Counted from the first letter of the stretch, positions 40,898 through 49,784 are shown. The stretch: DNA of 64,000 bases from an uncultured Dehalococcoidia bacterium (GCA_958296445.1 OY282565.1:3707570-3771569), one strand, 5' to 3'. The notes: generated by a model from the letters alone, not told the origin. Made by a program: numbers and translations.

Positions 40898-42048
40898 AGG
40901 GTAATATCCGCACTCTCAGCTTGGCTCAGTGCTCGCTGGAAGGCATCAGCGTACCTGCGGATGCTTGCCCGGTTCATCTCGGAGGCCGAGGAAATGCTTC
41001 CCCCAGGAAGCCACCAGTCAGGATCTGCAATTTCAGGAGTCATGGATTCCATTTCATCAAAAGTACGTTTGAGTGTGTTTTGAATTGATTTAATAGTAAA
41101 ATTGCGGGTTGATGCATATATTGCCGTGAAAACCCATTTGGAAATCATCAAGAAAAAGAACAGGCCATTGCTTTTATACACAACGGTGGCAGTTCGTTTT
41201 TCGGGGTCCACAAGCAGGTTATCTACCGCTTGGAAATAATTGAGGATGATTTGATTGAGTTTCTGAGAGTCAGGTTCTTTGATAGAAATGGGGTTAGATG
41301 CAGAGAAAATGTGTTCTTTGAACATTGTTACCAAACTCGCCTGCTTGATTTTATCGCGCCCTCCAACTGCATCATTAGCCATTTGAATGCGGCCCTGTAA
41401 GGGTGAAGTGTCGCTCTCATTGAGGAAGTTGGCCAATCTGATAGCCAAGTTATCTATTCCAATTTCGACTCGCCGTTGGAACCAAAACGGCAGATAAGGG
41501 AGATCGTTGACTCCATTCATGCCAGTAAAACGGCTTATAATCTGCTGTTGCAGACCTTTCTCTACTGGTTGTTGTGTGGTGTTAACGATGTAAAAATGAT
41601 ACATTTGATGGGTGTCATCTAATGCTGTGCCAATCGTTGCAGGCAGTTGAAAGTCAAGCAAGTCGTGATTAGATTGACTGGCTCTAATCAGCCCTTCAAT
41701 ATGATGTTGCCCATCAACAACACTGAACGGCCCGATTGTTTCAGGATCGAAGCTCACAGTATTGTTCTTGGAATTGAAGTCAAGATGTTTGTCAGTTGCG
41801 AGGAAAATGGTCGTGGGCAAATTCGCATAACCCTCCGAGAATGCCTCTCGGAGGTGTCTAGCCAGCCTATTGGCTCGGGTGTCATTCAATATACGCTGGA
41901 AGCCTTTTCCGCTCCCATCGAGATTCGGCTCTAGTTTGTCAACTGTATAGAAATTTTTGCTCATCAAATCCCGTGGCGTGATATACGTCAAGTACAACGT
42001 GAGACTCCCTTGCTCTATTTTAACAGCCGGGCGAGCGATTTTTGTCAT
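40894..42048 (-). CDS. DGQHR domain protein (DndB-like)
   Basis: A 384-aa protein. The family signature appears as FSVVDGQHHIEGL near residue 110 (DGQHR with the last residue changed to His), followed by the usual ALDDTHQMYHFYIVNTTQQPVEKGL. DGQHR proteins include DndB, the regulator of phosphorothioate DNA modification, and DpdB of deazaguanine systems. ATG 42048 has AGGAGA 7 nt upstream; the frame continues to 42177 without a better start. It is followed by a GIY-YIG gene overlapping by ATGA. The cassette is AT-rich, has no dndA/C/D/E or dpd genes beside it, and sits between host-like genes, indicating transfer. Confidence 0.82.
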   Translation of the reverse strand: MTKIARPAVKIEQGSLTLYLTYITPRDLMSKNFYTVDKLEPNLDGSGKGFQRILNDTRANRLARHLREAFSEGYANLPTTIFLATDKHLDFNSKNNTVSFDPETIGPFSVVDGQHHIEGLIRASQSNHDLLDFQLPATIGTALDDTHQMYHFYIVNTTQQPVEKGLQQQIISRFTGMNGVNDLPYLPFWFQRRVEIGIDNLAIRLANFLNESDTSPLQGRIQMANDAVGGRDKIKQASLVTMFKEHIFSASNPISIKEPDSQKLNQIILNYFQAVDNLLVDPEKRTATVVYKSNGLFFFLMISKWVFTAIYASTRNFTIKSIQNTLKRTFDEMESMTPEIADPDWWLPGGSISSASEMNRASIRRYADAFQRALSQAESADITL

Positions 42049-42224
42049 TGTATTTTCTCCTAGTACTTGAATGGTATAACCAGGCACCACGTGACGGCCC
42101 CTAGCTTTTCCCAAGAATGGTGGTATCCTACCACTGAAAGTTACGGATGTCAACTTTAATTCTCTTGAATTGTCCATGCCTGTAACTATCTTGTACTGGC
42201 AATTCAGCTCATTCCCCGCTAACT

Positions 42225-43007
42225 TTACGAGCGCAGGCGGCGCAACTCCGCCTCCAGTTGCCGTATCCTTTCCCGGTCGGCGGCCCGCTCCCGCTCCCAG
42301 ATTTCCCGCTCCTGCCGCCAGTTTTCCAAATAGCCGCCCGTCGCCGGATCGTAAAACCGGGGCCAGCCCTCATCCCAAGCCAGGCTAAGCTCCAGTATTT
42401 CGCTGTACCCCTTGAGAATACCGTCCGGTTCGGTGGTAAGCTCGATGGGCTGATACCGGCCGTCAACCAGCCGCCCGCCATACAGCGGTTGCGGGCGAAA
42501 ACCCCCGCCGTCCATTCGCTGCCGGTGATACCGCCCGCCCGTGGGGTCAAACATCCAGTATTCGGGAATCCCTATCTGCGCGTAAATGTTCGGCTTCCGA
42601 TTAACGTCGGCGCGGGCGGTGCTTTCCGACGCCACCTCCAGCACCCAGTCCGGCACTTTCCCGGCCTCCCAAGGCAGATAGAGCTTGCGGGGCCGGATGG
42701 CCTGAGCGTCCACGCCAAAGGCCAGATACACATCCGGCGACACCCGCACATTCAGGTCGCGCGGGTTGTAGCAAATGTTGGAATCGCGGTCAAGAAACAC
42801 ATCGGGCCGACGGTTAAAGTCGGTAAAACGCGCCCGAAGCAGCCAGATAATCTCTTCCTGTTCCAGACTCTGTTCCATGTGATCCGGCGGCACATCCACT
42901 AAATCGGGATTGAAGTTAAGGCCGCCATAATCAACATCGCCCTTCCGGTAAGGCAACATCTCATAGGGCAGCGCCGAGGCTTTGGCAACAGTCTTGAGCG
43001 TAGTCAT
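42225..43007 (-). CDS. Uma2 family endonuclease, copy A
   Basis: A 260-aa Uma2 protein. Its core reads SPDVYLAFG, then VPDWVLEVASESTARADVNRKPNIYAQIGIPEYWMFDPTGG near residues 85-150, giving the usual D, E and K positions. The C-terminal helix EIWERERAADRERIRQLEAELRRLRS is intact. ATG 43007 has GAGGG 6 nt upstream. It is the downstream member of a tandem pair and more distant from the Uma2 pair at 9.6-11.4 kb. Confidence 0.85.
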   Translation of the reverse strand: MTTLKTVAKASALPYEMLPYRKGDVDYGGLNFNPDLVDVPPDHMEQSLEQEEIIWLLRARFTDFNRRPDVFLDRDSNICYNPRDLNVRVSPDVYLAFGVDAQAIRPRKLYLPWEAGKVPDWVLEVASESTARADVNRKPNIYAQIGIPEYWMFDPTGGRYHRQRMDGGGFRPQPLYGGRLVDGRYQPIELTTEPDGILKGYSEILELSLAWDEGWPRFYDPATGGYLENWRQEREIWERERAADRERIRQLEAELRRLRS

Positions 43008-43161
43008 TTCGCGCCCTCAAAGCGGAACAAAGCCGCCGGTAAGCGTTCCGGGTAACCAGCATTTCCAGCCGAATTGTATCACCCGGACAGCATCCCCCGA
43101 AACGCCGGGGATACCGTCGGACAACGCCAGACCGCCATATCAAGCCGCCACGAAGTCGCCC

Positions 43162-44007
43162 CTAGCTGCCATTGCGCCCGGCCTTACGAGCGCAGACGGC
43201 GCAACTCCGCTTCCAGTTGCCGTATCCTTTCCTGGTCAACGGCCCACTCCAGCTCGCGGGATTCCAGTGCCGCCTGCATCGCTTCCCGCTCCGCCCGCAG
43301 CATTTCCCGTTCCTGCCGCCAGTTTGCCAGATAAGCGCCCGTCGCCGGATCGTAAAGCGGGGCCAGCCCTCATCCCATGCCAGACTAAGCTCCAGTATTT
43401 CGCTGTAGCCCTTGAGAATACCGTCCGGTTCCGTAGTAAGCTCGATGGGCTGATACCTGCCGTCAACCAGCCGTCCGCCATACAGCGGTTGCGGATGATA
43501 GCCGCCGCCGTCCATTCGCTGCCGGTGATACCGCCCGCCCGTGGGGTCAAACATCCAGTACTCGGGAATCCCTATCTGCGCGTAAATGTTCGGCTTCCGG
43601 TTGACGTCCTGCTGGCCGGTGCTTTCCGACGCCACCTCCAGCACCCAATCCGGCACTTTCCCCGCCTCCCAAGGCAGGTAAATCTTGCGCGGGTGGATAG
43701 CCTCGGCGTCCACTCCAAAAACCAGATACACATCCGGCGCCACCCGCACATTCAGGTCGCGCGGGTTATAGCAGATATTGGTATCGGCGTCGAGAAAGAC
43801 GTCCGGGCTGCGGTCAAAATCGGTGAAACGGGCACTCAGCAGGTTAAGGACTTCTCGAATTTCACGGCCTTGTTCCATGTGATCCGGCGGCACATCCAGC
43901 AGGTCAGGACTGAAGTTAAGGCCGCCATAATCAACATCGCCCTTCCGGTAGGGCAGCATCTTGTAAGACAGCCCCGGTGCTTTGGCAACAGTCTTGAGCG
44001 TAGTCAT
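43162..44007 (-). CDS. Uma2 family endonuclease, copy B, 3' frameshift
   Basis: A 281-codon frame. Residues 1 to about 216 match copy A closely and keep the nuclease core. Near 43353-43358 copy B has CGTAAAGCGGGG where copy A has CGTAAAACCGGGG, one base fewer, and the frame switches after LAWDEGWPRF. The original C-terminus (YDPATGAYLANWRQ ... IRQLEAELRRLRS) is still readable in another frame and stops near 43184. The product ends in an Arg/Cys-rich tail instead of the helical tail. The core may still be active; alternatively this is an early pseudogene. Confidence 0.75.
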   Translation of the reverse strand: MTTLKTVAKAPGLSYKMLPYRKGDVDYGGLNFSPDLLDVPPDHMEQGREIREVLNLLSARFTDFDRSPDVFLDADTNICYNPRDLNVRVAPDVYLVFGVDAEAIHPRKIYLPWEAGKVPDWVLEVASESTGQQDVNRKPNIYAQIGIPEYWMFDPTGGRYHRQRMDGGGYHPQPLYGGRLVDGRYQPIELTTEPDGILKGYSEILELSLAWDEGWPRFTIRRRALIWQTGGRNGKCCGRSGKRCRRHWNPASWSGPLTRKGYGNWKRSCAVCARKAGRNGS

Positions 44008-44126
44008 TTCGCGGCCTCAAAGCGGAGCAAAGCCACCGCTTGGCATTCCAAGTTGCCAGCGTTTCCCAGCAAATTGTATCACCCGGACGGCGCCCCCCAA
44101 CCACCGGGGGATACCGGCGGACAACG

Positions 44127-44414
44127 CTAATCCACCATATCGAACCGCTCCGACTGCGGCGGCTGGGCCCACAGCTCTTCGGCCCCGGCCATAGCCACGG
44201 CCCGCTCCGGGCTGGCCCGCCAGGCGTCATAAATTTCGTTGCTGTCCCACGTAACCAGCGTCGAAATCTTGGCCGGGTCCGCCAGCGAAATCAGCGTCTG
44301 TCGGCTGCCAAACCCCGGCGCCTTGCTCTGGGCCAGCCCATTGCCGTCCAGCAGCGCCCTAGCCTCCTCAATCCTGTCAGGCTTGGCCCAATGATGCGTA
44401 AGTACGCCTATCAT
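44127..44414 (-). CDS. Small antibiotic-biosynthesis-monooxygenase-like (ferredoxin-fold) protein
   Basis: A 95-aa protein, MIGVLTHHWAKPDRIEEARALLDGNG ... LISLADPAKISTLVTWDSNEIYDAWRASPE. Length and the pattern of a first strand, long helix and later TLVTWDSNEIYDAWR strand-helix fit the dimeric alpha/beta-barrel (ABM/DUF) fold. ATG 44414 lies 7 nt after AAGGAG and is preferred to the ATG at 44420. No catalytic residues can be named. Confidence 0.6.
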   Translation of the reverse strand: MIGVLTHHWAKPDRIEEARALLDGNGLAQSKAPGFGSRQTLISLADPAKISTLVTWDSNEIYDAWRASPERAVAMAGAEELWAQPPQSERFDMVD

Positions 44415-44433
44415 ATCCATGCTCCTTATTTTC

Positions 44434-44518
44434 TAACCGCAGAGCGCCCGGATAGCACAGAAACCTCATCGGAACAACCAAAAAAACTCTGTGTCCTCTG
44501 CGCCCTCTGCGGTTAATC
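44434..44518. repeat. Dispersed inverted repeat, family B
   Basis: TTAACCGCAGAGGGCGCAGAG and its inverted partner enclose an AT-rich segment between the ABM-like gene and nhaA. Confidence 0.7.
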
Positions 44519-44528
44519 CCCCCGTCCC

Positions 44529-45836
44529 CTAATCCGGCTCGCGGCGGATGCCGACGGCGCGGGCCAGGGCAAAGGCCAGCCCGGCAACCACCACGCTGAA
44601 CACGGCCCCCATCTTGCCCGGGTCCAGGAACTCCAGCCCCGCCGGAGTGTTGTACGCCTTGTTCGCCACGAACAGGGCCACGGTCAGCCCCAGCCCCGCT
44701 ATCAGCCCCGCCACCGCCAAATGCCGCACCCCCATACCCTCCGGCAGCGGGAAGCCCAGCTTGGACACCACGAAAGAGAACAGCGTCACGCCGACCGTCT
44801 TACCCACTATCAGCGACAACAGCACCATCATCGTAACCTGATTGATGCTGCCAAAGGCCACGCCCGCGTTGGCCCAAGCGAAAAAGAACAGCCCGAAATC
44901 CACCGGCAGCTTCAGATGATGCTCGAACTGCTCCAGCGCCCCAACCCCGTGGCCGTGGCCGCCGCCCGCGTGACCGTGCGCCGGAGCGTGAGCCGCGTCG
45001 CCGTGTTCCCCATCCCCGGACTCCACGCTTTCATGAGACCCCGCGGCATGGAGCGCAGGCAAAAACGGCACAATGACCACTAAGGCCAAAGCCGGCTCCA
45101 CGCCCGCCTTCACCAGCCCCACCCAGCTCATACCGCCCGCAATCAGAATGTAGACCAGCCACCAGCGGACGCCAACCCGCCGGAGCAGGTAGGCCGCAAC
45201 CATTCCCCCCGCGGTCAGCAACAACCAGAGCGGCTGCACCTCCGACGAGTAGAAAACGGCGATAATTACCAGTCCGATGGCGTCGTCGGCCACTGCCAGC
45301 AACAACAGGAAGTTCACCGCTGGATGCCGGTTGCCGAACACCACCCGGGCCACCAGCCACGCCAAGGCAATGTCGGTGGCGGTGGGAATCGCCCAGCCGT
45401 TGGACACCGTGCCAAAGTCGTCGCCCCCGCCGTAGAACACGAAGGCCAGCAGGAAAAACAGCCCCACCGGGCCGAACACGCCGCCCAACGTTCCCATCAG
45501 CGGGTTGATCGCCTTGGGCAAGGGATTCAGCGCCCCGCCCGGCAACACCGACTCGGTAATCTCCTTGGCCGCAATGCCAAAGAAAAACACCATAAACACT
45601 TCGTTAATCAGGAAGTGGACGGTAACGTGCTTGCCGAAAAGCAGGAAATCGTTTTTGTCATGGCCGTGGCCGTCATCCAAGAACGGCCCCTTGCCCAAAT
45701 TCCAAAAGTCGAACTCCACCAGCTCGTGGTAGCTGTGGAAATCCACGTTAGCCCACACTAGCCCGGCGACCACGCCGACGATGAGGGGCAGGGAGTATTC
45801 CTGTAGAAATGTGATTAGCTGGCGTACCTGCGCCAC
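44529..45836 (-). CDS. nhaA: Na+/H+ antiporter NhaA
   Basis: A 435-aa inner-membrane antiporter. It shows a TM2-like segment (LPLIVGVVAGLVWANVDF), the FFFGIAAKEITESVLPGGAL motif, and LAVADDAIGLVIIAVFYSSE with the paired Asp residues that bind Na+/H+. Residues about 262-302 are an insertion rich in His, Gly, Ala and Glu (HGHAGGGHGHG), making it longer than E. coli NhaA. The start is placed at GTG 45836 after GAGGG; the open frame upstream runs through a repeat. The insert probably lies in a loop between TM segments and might bind metals. Confidence 0.92.
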   Translation of the reverse strand: MAQVRQLITFLQEYSLPLIVGVVAGLVWANVDFHSYHELVEFDFWNLGKGPFLDDGHGHDKNDFLLFGKHVTVHFLINEVFMVFFFGIAAKEITESVLPGGALNPLPKAINPLMGTLGGVFGPVGLFFLLAFVFYGGGDDFGTVSNGWAIPTATDIALAWLVARVVFGNRHPAVNFLLLLAVADDAIGLVIIAVFYSSEVQPLWLLLTAGGMVAAYLLRRVGVRWWLVYILIAGGMSWVGLVKAGVEPALALVVIVPFLPALHAAGSHESVESGDGEHGDAAHAPAHGHAGGGHGHGVGALEQFEHHLKLPVDFGLFFFAWANAGVAFGSINQVTMMVLLSLIVGKTVGVTLFSFVVSKLGFPLPEGMGVRHLAVAGLIAGLGLTVALFVANKAYNTPAGLEFLDPGKMGAVFSVVVAGLAFALARAVGIRREPD

Positions 45837-46177
45837 TGGCAACCCTCGAAAGCCGGAATTAAGGCGAGTGCGCCCCCGCGCAACCCCGCCCAGGCGGAAA
45901 CCGCGCCGATTATACCACCGGATTCCACAACCGCCCAACCCCTGCCGTAGGATTCCCGCTTTCGCGGGAACGACGGGCAGCGCGGGAATCACGGGCAGAG
46001 CGGAAACGGCGGGGCCGGGGCGTGAGGATATTTTTTATTACGGCCCGCTTATTGTATTATGTCCTAGCAACCCGGCCCTCTGCGCCGGGGCAAGCGCCCG
46101 GCCCGCGGGCTGGCGCAAGACTAAGGCTTGGGCCCCGGCGCCAACGCCGGCCGCCCGGACATTAGGGATATTGGTTC
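45837..46177. other. Divergent intergenic region nhaA / amt
   Basis: No gene is seen. A family D repeat fills 45947-45990 (GATTCCCGCTTTCGCGGGAA and a related copy). TATTGTATTATG near 46050 could be a promoter for amt, and the next 120 nt are GC-rich with several short inverted repeats (GCGCCCGGCCCGCGGGC), possibly a structured leader. Confidence 0.4.
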
Positions 46178-47398
46178 GTGAACACCGGCGATACGGCATG
46201 GCTGCTTGCGTCTACCACTCTGGTGCTGTTTATGACCGTTCCCGGCCTCGCCATATACTACGGCGGGCTGGTGCGGGCCAAAAACGTGCTTTCCGTGGTC
46301 ATGCACTGCTTCTCCATCGTCGCCGTGGTCGGCGTGCTGTGGATGATGATCGGCTACAGCCTGTCCTTCGGCGATTCCTTCTTCGGACTCATCGGCAACC
46401 TGGAGCACGCCTTCCTCTGGAACATCCGCGCCGACACCCTGCGCGGCTCCATCCCCGAAATGCTGTTCGTGATGTTCCAGCTCACCTTCGCCATCATCAC
46501 CCCCGCCGTTATGGTCGGCTGCTACGTCGAGCGGGCCAAGTATCCGGCGGTAATCATCCTCAGCGCCCTCTGGCTGCTGCTGGTCTACGCCCCGGTGTGC
46601 CACTGGGTATGGAGCGACGGCGGCTGGCTGAAACAAATGGGCGTGATGGACTTCGCCGGCGGGCTGGTGGTTCACGCCAGCGCAGGCGTCGCCGCCCTAG
46701 TCATCGTCAAACACGTCGGCAACCGCCGCGGCTTCCCCTACGAACTCCAGCCCCCCCACAACCCCGGCCTGATTGCCACCGGCGTAGGAATGCTGTGGGT
46801 CGGCTGGTTCGGCTTCAACGGCGGCAGCTTCCTCACCGCCGACGGCAACGCCGCTATGTCCCTCGCCTCTACCCACTTCGCCGCCTGTAGCGCATCCGTT
46901 ATCTGGGGCGCCCTAGACTGGCTCCGCTACCGCAAACCCTCCCTCCTCGGCACCGTAACCGGCGTCATCGCCGGGCTGTCCGCAGTCACCCCCGCCGCCG
47001 GCTACGTCGGCCCCCTCGGCGCCTTCATCCTCGGCGCCGCAGGCAGCGCCGTTTGCTTCTTTACTGTTACCATAATAAAAATTAAACTGAACCTCGACGA
47101 CACCCTAGACGTGTTCTGCATCCACGGGCTAGGCGGCATCACCGGCACCTTGCTGGCCGCCTTCGTCTCCGCCGCCGCCCTCGGCGGAACCGGCGTGTCC
47201 GTTGCCAGCGGCAGTATGCTGGAGCAATTCGGGGTGCAGGCCCTCGCCGTCGCCGCCACCGCCGCCTGGACCGCGATTATGACCTTTATAATCGTCAAGG
47301 CCACCGACTGGATGGTCGGCGGCATCCGCGTGGATCTGGAAGACGAACTCGCCGGCCTAGACCTAGCCACCCACGGCGAGCGGGGCTACGACTTATAG
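46178..47398 (+). CDS. amt: Ammonium transporter Amt
   Basis: A 406-aa channel-like transporter with eleven predicted membrane helices. Family hallmarks are present: the D-F-A-G-G segment MDFAGGLVVHASAG with pore His near residue 166, the second pore His in DVFCIHGLGGITG near 316, the aromatic gate region MLFVMFQLTFAIITPA, and PHNPGLIATGVGMLWVGWFGFNGGS. It starts at GTG 46178. No glnK/PII gene accompanies it. Confidence 0.95.
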   Translation: MNTGDTAWLLASTTLVLFMTVPGLAIYYGGLVRAKNVLSVVMHCFSIVAVVGVLWMMIGYSLSFGDSFFGLIGNLEHAFLWNIRADTLRGSIPEMLFVMFQLTFAIITPAVMVGCYVERAKYPAVIILSALWLLLVYAPVCHWVWSDGGWLKQMGVMDFAGGLVVHASAGVAALVIVKHVGNRRGFPYELQPPHNPGLIATGVGMLWVGWFGFNGGSFLTADGNAAMSLASTHFAACSASVIWGALDWLRYRKPSLLGTVTGVIAGLSAVTPAAGYVGPLGAFILGAAGSAVCFFTVTIIKIKLNLDDTLDVFCIHGLGGITGTLLAAFVSAAALGGTGVSVASGSMLEQFGVQALAVAATAAWTAIMTFIIVKATDWMVGGIRVDLEDELAGLDLATHGERGYDL

Positions 47399-47525
47399 GC
47401 CGCCCATCGGCTGCCGGATACTGGCTGCCGGATACCGGGAACCTATGCGCCAACGGCGGCAATGCGTTATAGTATGGCAAAGCAACCTCCGGGGGCATCA
47501 GACTATTTTCGGAGCGTGAAAACCC

Positions 47526-47864
47526 ATGGAAGTCATCACTGAAAGGGACGGCGAAACCCTTATCGCCAAGACCGACGGGCGGGTCGACGGCACCAACGCC
47601 ACGGATTTTCAGGACGCCCTGCGAAACGCCATCACCCCCGACGACAAAGCCGTAATCCTAGACTTTGGCGAGCTTTCCTACATCAGCAGCGCCGGCCTGC
47701 GCGTCATCCTGCTCACCGCCAAGGATATGCGGTCGGCCAACGTCAAATTCGCCGTCTGCTCCCTCTCCAAGCCCGTCAAGGACGTCTTCACCATCAGCGG
47801 CTTCGACCAGATAATTGACATCCACGACACCCAATCCGAAGCCCGCACCGCCGTCCAGGGCTAA
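47526..47864 (+). CDS. STAS domain anti-sigma factor antagonist
   Basis: A 112-aa single STAS domain of the SpoIIAA/RsbV type. The phosphorylatable Ser lies in FGELSYISSAGLRVILLTAKDM (Ser54 or Ser55), preceded by KAVILDF. In partner switching the unphosphorylated form binds the anti-sigma kinase and frees its target. The PP2C phosphatase and ATPase genes follow at 48149 and 49324. A repeat element is inserted between this gene and them, so co-transcription is uncertain. Confidence 0.9.
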   Translation: MEVITERDGETLIAKTDGRVDGTNATDFQDALRNAITPDDKAVILDFGELSYISSAGLRVILLTAKDMRSANVKFAVCSLSKPVKDVFTISGFDQIIDIHDTQSEARTAVQG

Positions 47865-47961
47865 CCGCCGCCCTCTACCCACGCCGGAACCGCCCGGCCC
47901 CAACCCGGGCCGGGCAACATCCCACAGCGCCCCGAATCCAACAACCGGAAATAAAGAACGG

Positions 47962-48132
47962 GAAAATTGCGAAATTCCCCCGTCTGTTACCTTGAGCAAA
48001 TATCCGTCACCCCAAGCGTTGCCTATCATCCTGAGCAAATATCTGTCATTCTGAGCAAAGCGAAGAATCCCGCCCTGCCCGGTGACACCCTTCCTCCCGC
48101 TCAGGGCAACAACGGGAAATTTCGCAATTCTC
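47962..48132 (+). repeat. TIR-bounded repeat element, complete copy, inside the partner-switch cluster
   Basis: The left terminus GGAAAATTGCGAAATTCCCC and right terminus GGGAAATTTCGCAATTCTC are inverted repeats with two mismatches, about 171 bp apart. The core CTGAGCAAAGCGAAGAATC is at 48045-48070. The right end lies 16 nt before the start codon of the next gene. Confidence 0.8.
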
Positions 48133-48148
48133 TCAAAGAGCCGCAACA

Positions 48149-49321
48149 ATGCCAGACGCACAGCAAGAAACCTTCAAGATTTTGGTAGTGGACGACGAAC
48201 CCGACTTGCAGCCCCTAATCCTGCAACGGATGCGCCGCAACATCCGCTCCGGGCGCTACACCTTCGTCTTCGCGGGCAACGGCCTGGAAGCCCTGGAACG
48301 GCTGACCAGCGACCCCACCATAGATATGGTGGTTTCAGACATCAATATGCCGCAAATGGACGGCCTGACCCTGCTTGACCAAATCCCCAAGGTAGACCCC
48401 AACGTCCGCGCGGTAATAATCTCGGCCTACGGCGATATGCGCAACATCCGCACCGCCATGAACCGGGGCGCCTTCGATTTCGTCACCAAACCCCTCGATT
48501 TCGAGGATCTCCAAATCACCATTGACCGCACCCTCAGCCACATGGCCGAGTGGAAAGAAGCCCTGCTCTCCCGCGACAAGCTGGTAGCCCTCCAAAACGA
48601 GCTCGACGTCGCCAGCAAGATGCAACAGAGCATCCTCCCCGCCAGTTTCCCCAAAACCGGCCAATATGAAATCTACGGCAATATGATGCCGGCCCGCAAC
48701 GTGGGGGGCGACTTTTTCGACCTGATTCAACTGGAAAACGGGCGCATCGGCTTGGCCGTAGCCGACGTTTCCGACAAAGGCGTCCCCGCCGCCCTCTTTA
48801 TGATGTCCAGCCGCACCCTGCTAAAAGGTTCGGCCATCGGAATGGGCGAACCCGGCGACGTCCTAGGTGAGGTCAACTCCCTGTTGTCCGAAAACAACGA
48901 AACGATGATGTTCGTTACCCTCCTCTATGCCGTCTACGAACCCGAAACCGGCCTGCTCACCTACGCCAACGGCGGCCACTGCAACCCCCTGGTGGTCCAC
49001 CCCGACGGCAGCTCCACCGAACTCGCCCTCACCGGCGGCGTCGCCCTCGGTGTTATGCCCGGCCTCCAATACCGCCAAGCAAGCGCCACCCTCAACCCCG
49101 GCGAAACCCTCATCCTCTACACCGACGGCGTATCCGAAGCCATCAACGCCACCGACGAAGAATTTGGCGTCGAGCGGCTGCAACAGCTTTTCGCCGACCG
49201 CCCCCCCGACGGCGCCCGCACGGCCAACGAAGCCATCTTGCAGGCCGTCGCCGAATTCGCCGGAGACACCCCGCAGTCCGACGACGTCACCTGTCTGGTT
49301 CTCCACCGGGCCGCGAGGTAG
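48149..49321 (+). CDS. Response regulator with PP2C (SpoIIE/RsbU-type) phosphatase domain
   Basis: A 390-aa cytoplasmic protein. Residues 1-130 are a receiver domain: ILVVDDEPDL, phospho-acceptor Asp64 in MVVSDINMPQMDG, and the conserved Lys in DFVTKPLDF. A coiled linker with ALQNELDVASKMQQSILPASFP follows, then the PP2C-SpoIIE domain with PARNVGGDFFDLIQL, VADVSDKGVPAALFM, TYANGGHCNP and LILYTDGVSEA. It should dephosphorylate the STAS partner when its receiver domain is phosphorylated. The kinase at 51189 is a candidate donor. Confidence 0.93.
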   Translation: MPDAQQETFKILVVDDEPDLQPLILQRMRRNIRSGRYTFVFAGNGLEALERLTSDPTIDMVVSDINMPQMDGLTLLDQIPKVDPNVRAVIISAYGDMRNIRTAMNRGAFDFVTKPLDFEDLQITIDRTLSHMAEWKEALLSRDKLVALQNELDVASKMQQSILPASFPKTGQYEIYGNMMPARNVGGDFFDLIQLENGRIGLAVADVSDKGVPAALFMMSSRTLLKGSAIGMGEPGDVLGEVNSLLSENNETMMFVTLLYAVYEPETGLLTYANGGHCNPLVVHPDGSSTELALTGGVALGVMPGLQYRQASATLNPGETLILYTDGVSEAINATDEEFGVERLQQLFADRPPDGARTANEAILQAVAEFAGDTPQSDDVTCLVLHRAAR

Positions 49322-49323
49322 TA

Positions 49324-49767
49324 ATGATGAGCGAAAAAGTCTCCCTCACAATTGACCCCGCCTCCTGCCCCAGCCAGGAACAGGCCCTGCAAATCATCAC
49401 CAGCGCCGTAGAGGAACTAGGCCAGCGCGAAGCCTGGCCCGACAGCCTAGTTTTCAAGGTCAATCTGGTGCTGGAAGAGCTGGGACTCAACATCATTTCC
49501 TACGGCGGAGAGAGCGGCGGCCCCCATCCCGAAATCGAAATCGTCATTACCTCGGAAAACGACTCCTTGACCATCGAAGTGTCCGACGACGGGCGGCCTT
49601 TCGACCCCTTCGAGGACGCCCCCGAAGCCACCGTCAACGCCGCCATCGAAGACCGCCGCATCGGCGGCCTAGGCATCCACTTGGTGCAGACAATGATGGA
49701 CGACCTTTCCTATCAGCACACCGGCGGAAAAAACCGCCTAACTATGGTAGCCCGGCGGGAAGAATAG
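49324..49767 (+). CDS. Anti-sigma factor-type serine kinase / ATP-binding protein
   Basis: A 147-aa GHKL ATPase of the RsbW/SpoIIAB type. The N box is LVLEELGLNIISYGG with Glu and Asn. The G1 box is VSDDGRPFDPF, and the G2 region RRIGGLGIHLVQTMMDDLSY is intact. It begins 2 nt after the phosphatase stop (ATG 49324, or 49327). With the STAS and PP2C proteins it completes a partner-switching triad. No sigma factor is linked, so its output target could be a non-sigma protein. Confidence 0.9.
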   Translation: MMSEKVSLTIDPASCPSQEQALQIITSAVEELGQREAWPDSLVFKVNLVLEELGLNIISYGGESGGPHPEIEIVITSENDSLTIEVSDDGRPFDPFEDAPEATVNAAIEDRRIGGLGIHLVQTMMDDLSYQHTGGKNRLTMVARREE

Positions 49768-49784
49768 CCGATGGGAAGAATATA

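Larger units (their letters stand above)
42225..44140 (-). repeat. Tandem duplication carrying two Uma2 genes (second locus)
   Basis: Two head-to-tail units about 1 kb long (roughly 42225-43160 and 43162-44140) share coding sequence and the upstream segment TTGTATCACCCGGAC. The upstream unit contains a one-base deletion in its Uma2 gene. Confidence 0.75.
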
